Assembly: GCA_965368815.1 (NCBI GenBank)
Contig: CBDUOH010000101.1
Location: 1-6,308 of the forward strand
DNA: 6,308 nucleotides
From: UBA5794 sp965368815
GTDB lineage: Bacteria > Actinomycetota > Acidimicrobiia > Spongiisociales > UBA5794
Reading direction: 5' to 3'
The notes below the pieces were generated by a model that saw nothing but the letters and a program-made list of their open reading frames with translations, had not been told where the DNA came from and ran no database searches. Position numbers and translations under genes: made by a program. Shown piece after piece: positions 1 to 5,518 of this stretch; position 1 is the first letter of the stretch; every line of letters starts with the position of its first letter.

Positions 1-17
1 CGAACTTCAAAGATCCT

Positions 18-995
18 GTGACCGTGATCTCGGAGGGTCACTACCTTCCCGACATGACATCCGGTGAGCGTGCGCCAGTGTGGGAATCCGATCGCAACTG
101 GGCGACGATCCGACCGTTCGTCTACTACCAAAGGGAGAACTTTGTTCCCGAGGGCCTGGTCGAGGGCAAGGACGTCGTGGATTTCTCCGCAGGACTGGGC
201 GATCTGTCCGACTATGTGAACTCTCGCGGTCCTGCGAGCCTCACCGCCACCGCCCCGGAACCCCACGCGCCGCGTCCCGAGGCGTTGCCCGCCAGCGCGC
301 AGTGGGTGACCGATGCGGGTGCTGAGCGCATCAGTTCGGTGCTTCCGCATGCATCCGCCGACGTGATCCTTGCCCGGATGGTCATCCAATTCCCCACTGT
401 CGAGGCGCACGATGTCGACGTCGACGACATTCTCGATCAGATGCATGGTGTCCTCCGACCAGGCGGGTCCGTCGTGGTGTCGACCCATTCGTTCTTCGCA
501 CTGCCGAGGTTCGTCGGCGACCACTCGAATGCTGCGGACCACCTCGTTGCGGTCGAGGCCGATCTCGAGCCACTTCTCGAATCCGGGGATGTCTTTGCAC
601 GTGGCGTGGCATTCGAAACCCACGGTCTGATCCAGCTCATCCGATATCTCGATCTCCCACCGAGGGAAGGACCGTTCGGTCGGACAGGATTCGGGCTCAA
701 GATCCCGATGCTGGTGAACTCGTTCATTCGTCAGGGGTACCGGGTCGACAACGTGGAGGAGATCGAGCCCTTCACCTATCCGGTCGACCTCGACCGAACG
801 CTTGAGGGAACAGGGATGTCGGTTGAAGCGCTGGGGCAACAGATCATGGCAATCAAGCATCGGTATCTCACCTCCGCCGAGGCCAAGGATGCGTATCTTC
901 GCCCGCCCGTACTCGCGGCGATGCTGGATGAGATCAGGGCGATCCTCCCTGTGACAGCGGTTCCCATAGTGCGGGTCTGCGCAACCAGGCTGTAA
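18..995 (+). CDS. Divergent class I SAM-dependent methyltransferase-like protein, possibly 5'-partial
   Basis: The protein (325 residues from the GTG at 18) looks like a class I methyltransferase, a Rossmann-fold enzyme moving a methyl group from S-adenosylmethionine to an unknown acceptor. Seen: a motif I-like VVDFSAGLGDLS at residues 53-64, a hydrophobic strand ADVILARMVIQFP at 114-126, and MHGVLRPGGSVVVSTH at 142-157, which matches the 'LkPGG' strand of this fold. The C-terminal half (about 160-325) has no motif I recognise. The usual acidic residue closing strand 2, which binds the SAM ribose, is not evident: that stretch reads ASLTATAPEP. The start is uncertain. The frame stays open to the left edge, no Shine-Dalgarno precedes the GTG at 18, and an ATG at 54 is also in frame. 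The gene ends with TAA, 171 bp before the next gene on the same strand. Family confidence is moderate; the substrate is unknown. Confidence 0.7.
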   Translation: MTVISEGHYLPDMTSGERAPVWESDRNWATIRPFVYYQRENFVPEGLVEGKDVVDFSAGLGDLSDYVNSRGPASLTATAPEPHAPRPEALPASAQWVTDAGAERISSVLPHASADVILARMVIQFPTVEAHDVDVDDILDQMHGVLRPGGSVVVSTHSFFALPRFVGDHSNAADHLVAVEADLEPLLESGDVFARGVAFETHGLIQLIRYLDLPPREGPFGRTGFGLKIPMLVNSFIRQGYRVDNVEEIEPFTYPVDLDRTLEGTGMSVEALGQQIMAIKHRYLTSAEAKDAYLRPPVLAAMLDEIRAILPVTAVPIVRVCATRL

Positions 996-1030
996 CCGCC
1001 TTCATCCCGACACCTCACTTCTTCGGCCGC

Positions 1031-1039
1031 TGATAGAAT
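1031..1039 (+). promoter_or_regulatory. Candidate extended -10 promoter element
   Basis: TGATAGAAT has the form TGn plus a hexamer differing from TATAAT at one base. It lies 127 bp upstream of the start codon at 1167. No convincing -35 hexamer is present 16-18 bp upstream, so this would have to work as an extended -10 promoter. It is offered as a candidate because it sits in the only intergenic gap on the plus strand and just upstream of a perfect palindrome. Confidence 0.3.
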
Positions 1040-1049
1040 CTGTCGCAGA

Positions 1050-1063
1050 GCGCACCGGTGCGC
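1050..1063. promoter_or_regulatory. Perfect 14-bp palindrome, candidate operator
   Basis: GCGCACCGGTGCGC is a perfect inverted repeat with no spacer. It begins 11 bp after the end of the candidate -10 element, so it would overlap or immediately follow the transcription start. A spacerless dyad suits a dimeric DNA-binding repressor better than a terminator, since it leaves no loop and has no T-run after it. No regulator gene is next to it. Chance occurrence in GC-rich DNA cannot be excluded. Confidence 0.35.
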
Positions 1064-1153
1064 CTCCTGTTCGCGGCAAGGGCAGCGCCCATCCGGTTGG
1101 TCATCCGACGGAATCGACTTTCTTTCGGCCACCTCAGCGGACATCGGCCTGTG

Positions 1154-1161
1154 AAAGGAAG
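1154..1161 (+). promoter_or_regulatory. Ribosome binding site of the LKKQAKDL/TPR gene
   Basis: AAAGGAAG ends 5 nt before the ATG at 1167. It is a clear Shine-Dalgarno sequence that fixes this start. Confidence 0.7.
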
Positions 1162-1166
1162 TTGTC

Positions 1167-1904
1167 ATGAGCGATCAGAACGCAACGAAGTCCCTCCCCG
1201 GGTCACCGAACATCACCCAGCTCAAGAAGCAGGCGAAGGACCTGAAGCGGGCATTTCTGGACGGTTCTCGACAAGCCATGGACAGGGTGTCGAAGTTCCA
1301 CCCCTCCGGCGGGACGCACGAGGCGTTCACCCTGCGTGACGCCCAGGTGACCATCGCTCGCGAGTACGGGTTTGAGGGGTGGCACGAGCTCAGCACATTC
1401 GTCGGTGAGCAGATGGTCGACCAGCGTGACCTGCACCGTTGGTTCGGTACACAGCTCAACAACACGGCGTGGGATGCGATCGTCGGGGCGACCGTGTCCC
1501 CAGACTCGCCACGGGCCGACCGTGAGGCCGCGCTGTATTCGGCGTATGCATCGGCCTATCACTGGCGGACGGTCGGCAATGAGGCGAACTGGGCCCGGGG
1601 TGAGCACTTGATCTCACGTACGGCGACGTTGGTGGGGGAGCGCGAATTGGCGTTACAACACGCACAGCGATGCCTCGACCTTGTGCGGGCACATCCCGAC
1701 GTCATGGAGGATTGGGATGAACCGTTCGCACACGAGGCGTTGGCCCGGGCGTTCGCGTCGCTGGGTGACCTCGACAGTGCACGCCGATCATTTGAGATGG
1801 CACGAGTCCTGACGGCATCGGTGGCCGACGACGGCGATCGTGGGGTCCTCGAAGGCGAGCTTGCCCGTGAGCCGTGGTTCGGCGTGAACCCACCCGTCGC
1901 CTAG
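1167..1904 (+). CDS. LKKQAKDL-module/TPR-like fusion protein of unknown function
   Basis: This is a soluble 245-residue protein with no signal peptide or membrane segment. Residues 19-27 (LKKQAKDLK), HP at 45-46 and LRDAQVTIAREYGFEGW at 56-72 match the short N-terminal module that precedes ankyrin repeats in many bacterial proteins. No ankyrin repeats follow here. Residues about 120-215 instead form a helical region with TPR character (AYASAYHWRTVGNEANWARGEHL, then HAQRCLDLVRAHP, FAHEALARAFASLGDLDSARRSFEMA). It resembles a small actinobacterial family usually found as a separate protein. A role as a protein-binding adaptor is an inference from the repeats; no catalytic motif is visible. The ATG start is supported by a strong ribosome binding site 5 nt upstream. 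The gene is preceded by a possible promoter and palindrome, and its stop codon overlaps that of the convergent SDR gene. Confidence 0.85.
   Translation: MSDQNATKSLPGSPNITQLKKQAKDLKRAFLDGSRQAMDRVSKFHPSGGTHEAFTLRDAQVTIAREYGFEGWHELSTFVGEQMVDQRDLHRWFGTQLNNTAWDAIVGATVSPDSPRADREAALYSAYASAYHWRTVGNEANWARGEHLISRTATLVGERELALQHAQRCLDLVRAHPDVMEDWDEPFAHEALARAFASLGDLDSARRSFEMARVLTASVADDGDRGVLEGELAREPWFGVNPPVA
1901..1904. other. CTAG: overlapping stop codons of convergent genes
   Basis: The plus-strand TAG (1902-1904) and the minus-strand TAG (complement of 1901-1903) share the palindrome CTAG. The two transcription units therefore meet with no spacer and no room for a terminator between them. Each transcript must run into the other gene, or stop inside it. 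Confidence 0.9.
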
Positions 1905-2611
1905 ATCAGGGCAGAACCCCACACCGGGATGAATGCCCCGTTGACGACCTTCGACTCCTTGCTGGCCAGGAAGTTGATCACGTCAGCGATCTCTTGGGGT
2001 TGGGGCCAGTTCACGTAGTCGGCGTACGGGAGTGCGGCCCGTGTCGCATCGGTGTTGATCACCGAGGGAAGCAGCGCGTTGCAGGTCGTGTTCGTGTCGA
2101 GCAGTTCGGTCGCAACCGATTTTGCGAGGGCGAGGACACCCGACTTCGCGACGTTGTACGCAGCCTGGCCTGCGGGTGCGTCGAGGGCATGTTTCGAACC
2201 CATGAGGATGATCCGTCCCCACTCCTCATCCATGTGGTCGATCGCAGCACGGGTGGTGTTCCACGCCGTACGGAGGTTGAGGTCGATCATGCGATCGAGA
2301 CGGATGTCATCGGTCTCGGACACATCGCGGCCGCCTGCCCACCCTCCGACGAGCGAACACATGACGTTGATCGATCCGAACGCATCGACTGCCTCGCCCA
2401 TGAATGCGTTGACCGCCGAGGCGTCCGAGACGTCGACTCGTCGGAGAATCAGGCGGTCTTCGTCGAAGTCGAGATGGCTTTCGAGTGCGGTCGCCTCATC
2501 GGGCAGCAGATACGTTGCTGCGACGTTGAAACCTCGCTCCAGGAGGAGCGGCAGGAGACATTTCCCAACCGATCCTGTTCCACCGGGGACCACTGCGACA
2601 GGAGTACTCAT
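1901..2611 (-). CDS. Short-chain dehydrogenase/reductase (SDR)
   Basis: This is an NAD(P)-dependent oxidoreductase of the classical SDR size (236 residues), cytoplasmic, with unknown substrate. The N-terminal dinucleotide motif is PGGTGSVGK (residues 9-17), a variant of TGxxxGxG with Ser where the middle Gly usually stands. D60 in RRVDVSD fits the conserved Asp that contacts adenine. N112 (DLNLR), S139 (LMGS), Y152 and K156 (YNVAK) make a complete Asn-Ser-Tyr-Lys catalytic tetrad, so the enzyme should be active. The usual NNAG motif is replaced by CSLVGG at 85-90. The C-terminus (NGAFIPVWG) matches the end of the SDR fold, so the gene is full length. It lies 42 nt after the lysine dehydrogenase-like gene and is the last gene of the leftward cluster. 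Only a weak AGGA-like ribosome site stands close to its ATG. Confidence 0.9.
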   Translation of the reverse strand: MSTPVAVVPGGTGSVGKCLLPLLLERGFNVAATYLLPDEATALESHLDFDEDRLILRRVDVSDASAVNAFMGEAVDAFGSINVMCSLVGGWAGGRDVSETDDIRLDRMIDLNLRTAWNTTRAAIDHMDEEWGRIILMGSKHALDAPAGQAAYNVAKSGVLALAKSVATELLDTNTTCNALLPSVINTDATRAALPYADYVNWPQPQEIADVINFLASKESKVVNGAFIPVWGSALI

Positions 2612-2653
2612 GTCCTGTACGTTAGCGGGTGTCGGCTCCCGACTGGGTCACGG

Positions 2654-3757
2654 TCACCGGTGCTCGACAGTGATGCCGACGGTCTCGAGCTCAGGCAGCA
2701 GCAGGTCGCCGGTGACGGCCTCGTGCATGGTCAGCACGCCACGTTTGCCGACCGTTCCCCCGAGCACGAGATCTGCGAGCGCAGTCGCCGGGAAAGCAGT
2801 GGTTCGCGCCAGAGCTGAGAACCCGTCGCGTTCGGTGTCCTCGAACTGCATGGTCCTGTGGTTCCCGCCCGGGGATTCGATCCAGACGCGTACCAGGACG
2901 AGGTCGGGTTCACCACTCGGAAGTGTTTCGCTGAGCGCATCGAGGAGGATGTCACGCGGCGCCACACCGCGTCGGCCCGCTTCTTCATCAAACATCCCGA
3001 TCTCGTACAAACCACGGAATACAGCACCATGGCCCGGGAAGCGGAGGGTCTTGTACTCGAGATGCGAGACCCGTCCCGCATACGTCTGACACATCGTCGA
3101 CGTCCCCCCGGCGGTCGAGAATGCCTCGAGCGGACCCCATCGGTCCCAGTCGACGTGCTCCATCCTCGCCAGGGGCTCGACCGTCCGATAGGCGCCATCC
3201 TCAAGGATTTCACACGGCTCGGCGTACTCGTTGATGAGGCCGGCGGGATTGAAGGCCAATTGATAGCCGAGGGCGCCGCTGGGTTGCTGCGGCAAAGCAC
3301 CAACGCGTATCTGCACGCTGTGGATCGGGTCAGAGCCCGCATCGGCGATGAGTTGTGCCGCCATGACGTTCGCTATCCCCGGTGCAAGCCCGCAGTCAGG
3401 CACTGCAAGGATGTCGGCACCGGCCGCGTCGTTGCTGAGCAACACCTGGGCGGCGACGACCGTCGGGTTTCCTCCGAAGTCGAAGTAGTGGGTACCCGAT
3501 GCGATGGCAGATCGCAGAACCTGCACCCCGTAGCGGTACGGGACAGCCGAGATGACGGCATCATGCGGAGCCATCAGGTCGGTCAATGCGGCCGGGTCGC
3601 CGACGTCGACCACGACCGTGGCAACCCCGAACCGATCGGCCGCGCCCGATACCGATCCTGCGTCGGCATCGGCTGCCATGACGGTGTGTCCACGCCGCTG
3701 GAGATCCCATATCGCAGCTGAACCAACGATCCCGGTACCGAGTACGAGAACACTCAT
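2654..3757 (-). CDS. Saccharopine dehydrogenase family protein, L-lysine 6-dehydrogenase-like
   Basis: The protein has 367 residues. It is probably an NAD-dependent amino-acid dehydrogenase. Lysine 6-dehydrogenases oxidise the epsilon-amino group of lysine to give 2-aminoadipate semialdehyde, which cyclises to piperideine-6-carboxylate, and ammonia. Seen: GTGIVG at 7-12 (GxGxxG Rossmann motif) with Asp at 30 after strand 2, which favours NAD over NADP; VPDCGLAPG at 119-127; GPLEAF and GGTST at 208-221; LEYKTLRFPGH at 233-243; PRDILL at 267-272; ARTTAF at 317-322; and KRGV at 338-341. This order and spacing recall the Geobacillus lysine 6-dehydrogenase more than fungal saccharopine reductases, judged from memory of that sequence. 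The ATG overlaps the PIG-L stop codon by 4 bp (ATGA) and has a good ribosome binding site. An amino-acid permease in the same operon fits amino-acid oxidation. The exact substrate is not established, and another diamino acid or an opine-like compound is possible. Confidence 0.85.
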   Translation of the reverse strand: MSVLVLGTGIVGSAAIWDLQRRGHTVMAADADAGSVSGAADRFGVATVVVDVGDPAALTDLMAPHDAVISAVPYRYGVQVLRSAIASGTHYFDFGGNPTVVAAQVLLSNDAAGADILAVPDCGLAPGIANVMAAQLIADAGSDPIHSVQIRVGALPQQPSGALGYQLAFNPAGLINEYAEPCEILEDGAYRTVEPLARMEHVDWDRWGPLEAFSTAGGTSTMCQTYAGRVSHLEYKTLRFPGHGAVFRGLYEIGMFDEEAGRRGVAPRDILLDALSETLPSGEPDLVLVRVWIESPGGNHRTMQFEDTERDGFSALARTTAFPATALADLVLGGTVGKRGVLTMHEAVTGDLLLPELETVGITVEHR

Positions 3758-4503
3758 GGCGTCAGCCTCTTGAAGATCTCGGCAGGGCCCGAACCGAATC
3801 GGCTGCCGTTGTCGACGTGGCGTTGCGAAAGCTTGTCGATGAACGCGTCACGGGCCCCGACGTCCGATGCTGCGTCACCCATCGTCGTTTCGCTCTGGCT
3901 CGAGTGACACAGCAGCGCTTGCACCTTGAGATCGAAGAAGTCCGGTTCCGCGGGTTCGAGGTGATCGGGTTGATCTGCCGACCACAACAGGATGGCAACG
4001 GGTCGGTGAGCCGCGAGACCTGAATCCACCATTGCGAGTGGTTCGCGGGCCGAGACAACGGCGTCCACGCTGGCCAAGCCTGTCGCCCGATGGTCGGGAT
4101 GGAGCTGGTATCGCTGCCACGGATCGTGACTCATCACGACATCTGGTCTGACATCACGGATGATTGTTGCCAGGCGGAGCCGCAGGGCCGCCGAGTACTC
4201 GAGCTCGCCATCGACCTCGTCCAGGAAAAGGACGGTGGAGGCTCCGATGATCGCAGCTGCGGCATGCTGCTCCCGCTGACGTCGCTTGACGAGTTCGGCT
4301 TGGTTCTCATCTGCATTCCACGAGCCCTTGGAGCCATCGGTCACGATCGCCATGGTGATGTCACTGCCGTCGCGTGCCCAACGGGCAAGCGTCGCACCTG
4401 CTCCGAACTCGGCATCATCCGGGTGCGCCCCGATGGTCAGCACGCGGCTCGGCGTGTCCAAAGCTCTCGGAGCATTTGCGAGGTCGTCGTAGATGTTGGT
4501 CAC
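3754..4503 (-). CDS. PIG-L/LmbE family zinc-dependent deacetylase
   Basis: This is a 249-residue enzyme of the family that includes MshB, Mca, BshB and LmbE, which hydrolyse N-acetyl (or other N-acyl) groups, often on amino sugars or thiol conjugates, using one zinc ion. Seen: the signature GAHPDDAEFGAGATLARW at 25-42, with H27 and D30 as expected zinc ligands and D29 as the expected general base; SHDPWQRYQLHPDHRATG at 125-142, with H138 as the third ligand; and LLCHSSQ at 197-203, matching the conserved C-terminal His-x-SQ segment. The active site looks intact. The start is GTG (complement of 4501-4503). An in-frame TAG lies 12 nt upstream and leaves no other start nearby, and the GTG overlaps the cofC stop as GTGA. 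It also overlaps the next gene by 4 bp. The substrate is unknown; being coupled to an amino-acid dehydrogenase makes an N-acylated amino compound conceivable. Confidence 0.92.
   Translation of the reverse strand: MTNIYDDLANAPRALDTPSRVLTIGAHPDDAEFGAGATLARWARDGSDITMAIVTDGSKGSWNADENQAELVKRRQREQHAAAAIIGASTVLFLDEVDGELEYSAALRLRLATIIRDVRPDVVMSHDPWQRYQLHPDHRATGLASVDAVVSAREPLAMVDSGLAAHRPVAILLWSADQPDHLEPAEPDFFDLKVQALLCHSSQSETTMGDAASDVGARDAFIDKLSQRHVDNGSRFGSGPAEIFKRLTP
3766..3770 (-). promoter_or_regulatory. Ribosome binding site of the lysine dehydrogenase-like gene
   Basis: AGAGG on the minus strand stands 8 nt before the ATG at 3757-3755, inside the end of the PIG-L gene. It supports this start and allows the gene to be translated in addition to coupling through the ATGA overlap. 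Confidence 0.6.
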
Positions 4504-5069
4504 GACACGAGGCTAGACACGAGACGCAGGCTCCTCAACGCCGCCAGATGGCCCGGTGTGTCGACCTCGAGTGCTGTTCGTCGATCGGCTATGACCCCGG
4601 CTGACGGAACCATCGCGAGATGTCGGGTGAACGATCCGGGGCCATACGAGAAATCGAGCTGCCCTGTTCCCGCAAACACGTTCGTACCTCCGTCGATGCT
4701 GGGGCAAACGGCGTGTCCACGTTCGTCCGCAGTCCTCGCCACCTGGGCCAGCACGTCCGAATCGAGCAATGGCAGGTCGGCGTGCACCACAATCCACGGC
4801 CCGTCGAGGTCGCGTACAGCGGCCGTGACCGCCCCTGTCAGGCCGGTTCCGTCGTCACCCACGACGTGTGCACCGTTCGAACGAGCGGTCGTCGTGACGC
4901 CGGGGTCGGACGTGAGAACAACGGGTCTGAAACCGGCGGTGTGGGACACGGCAATCGTCTGTTCCGCAAGATTCGTGCTCAGTCGTACACGCTGTGGAGG
5001 CGACAGCACGCCGGACAGACGCGTCATCCCTGAGAAGTCCCTGATCGGGATCAGTGCTGTGCGATTCAC
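4500..5069 (-). CDS. cofC: CofC/FbiD-like phospholactate/phosphoenolpyruvate guanylyltransferase
   Basis: The family (called CofC, or FbiD in mycobacteria) joins GMP from GTP to 2-phospholactate or phosphoenolpyruvate, giving the activated side-chain precursor of coenzyme F420. Read from the GTG at 5069, the protein has 189 residues, slightly short for the family. Seen: ALIPIRDFSGMTRLSGVLS at 5-23 (the nucleotide-binding start, normally PVK...KSRLA), HADLPLL at 96-102 with D98 as likely metal ligand, GGTNVF at 127-132, YGPGSFTRHL at 142-151 and LEVDTPGHL at 167-175. The last three are characteristic of CofC. Arg10 takes the place of the usual Lys in PVK. The GTG lies 2 nt after the VOC stop. 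An in-frame CTG at 5073-5075 is the alternative start; the longer open frame up to 5363 only shadows the VOC gene. The stop overlaps the PIG-L GTG. Family assignment is secure; whether it acts in F420 synthesis is not shown by the context. Confidence 0.85.
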   Translation of the reverse strand: MNRTALIPIRDFSGMTRLSGVLSPPQRVRLSTNLAEQTIAVSHTAGFRPVVLTSDPGVTTTARSNGAHVVGDDGTGLTGAVTAAVRDLDGPWIVVHADLPLLDSDVLAQVARTADERGHAVCPSIDGGTNVFAGTGQLDFSYGPGSFTRHLAMVPSAGVIADRRTALEVDTPGHLAALRSLRLVSSLVS

Positions 5070-5071
5070 GT

Positions 5072-5518
5072 TCAGTGCGATTCGGGGAACTCGGCCAGCT
5101 GGATCAGGACGCCGTGGGAGGACTTCGGATGGATGAACGCCTCTTTCCACTCGGGGTCCGAGCTGTCCTCTCCCACGACGACGAATCCCGCGTCGCGCGC
5201 AAGGGCAATGGCAGCGTCGATATCGCTGACCTTGAAGGTGAGATGGTGCAGCCCCTCGCCGCGTTCGGCGATGAAACGGTTGATGAAATGGTCGGAGTCG
5301 GTCTTGTCGACCGATGCAATGATCTCGAGCGTTCCCTGGCCGGGCAACGAGAACTGCTCCCACCGAAAATCACCGCTCGGACTCAGACCCCCGTCGAACT
5401 GTGTTCCCCCCATCGCTTCAGCCATACCGATAGCGGCATCGATGTCGGCGGCAGCCATCGAAACATGATCGAACCGCTCGATGAGGTCGCCAAGGGTGGT
5501 CACAACGGATTGACTCAT
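5072..5518 (-). CDS. VOC superfamily protein, methylmalonyl-CoA epimerase-like
   Basis: This is a 148-residue protein with two beta-alpha-beta-beta-beta modules of the vicinal oxygen chelate fold. The closest family I recognise is methylmalonyl-CoA epimerase, which interconverts the (2R) and (2S) forms through a metal-stabilised enolate. Seen: FDHVSMAAADIDAAI at 16-30 with H18 as first metal ligand; LEII at 64-67 with E65; GLHHLTFKVSDIDAAI at 89-104 with the HH pair at 91-92; and FIHPKSSHGVLIQLAEF at 128-144. The last motif is usually HPKSxxGVLLEL, whose Glu is the fourth ligand; here that position is Gln140. The substrate is therefore uncertain, and glyoxalase- or dioxygenase-like roles are possible. 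The ATG (complement of 5516-5518) overlaps the permease stop as ATGA, which decides the start over a longer open frame reaching 5641. No strong ribosome binding site is seen, so translation is probably coupled. Confidence 0.82.
   Translation of the reverse strand: MSQSVVTTLGDLIERFDHVSMAAADIDAAIGMAEAMGGTQFDGGLSPSGDFRWEQFSLPGQGTLEIIASVDKTDSDHFINRFIAERGEGLHHLTFKVSDIDAAIALARDAGFVVVGEDSSDPEWKEAFIHPKSSHGVLIQLAEFPESH

Noticed and set aside
996..1030. Search for a terminator after the methyltransferase-like gene
   Set aside because: No GC-rich stem-loop followed by T residues was found in this stretch.
2612..2653. Possible terminator or hairpin between the lysine dehydrogenase-like gene and the SDR
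   Set aside because: Only a 4-bp CGGG/CCCG stem is present, with no T-run; the gap is short and the SDR is likely read through.
2655..2662. CACCGGTG palindrome sharing its core with the 1050-1063 palindrome
   Set aside because: It is only 8 bp long and lies inside the coding end of the lysine dehydrogenase-like gene; a short GC-rich match is likely chance.
1874..3721. Long plus-strand open frames (1874-2818, 2052-3089, 2858-3721) opposite the SDR and lysine dehydrogenase-like genes
   Set aside because: They are antisense shadows of genes with full family motifs; their translations are rich in Arg and Ser, lack recognisable motifs, and have no ribosome binding sites.
4090..5136. 348-codon plus-strand open frame opposite PIG-L, cofC and VOC
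   Set aside because: It lies antisense to three genes with clear catalytic motifs, and its translation shows no domain; this is expected in high-GC DNA.
5070..5363. N-terminal extension of cofC as a 287-residue protein
   Set aside because: The extra 98 residues are an alternative frame of the VOC gene, with Arg-rich, motif-free sequence. CofC homology begins only at ALIPIRDF.
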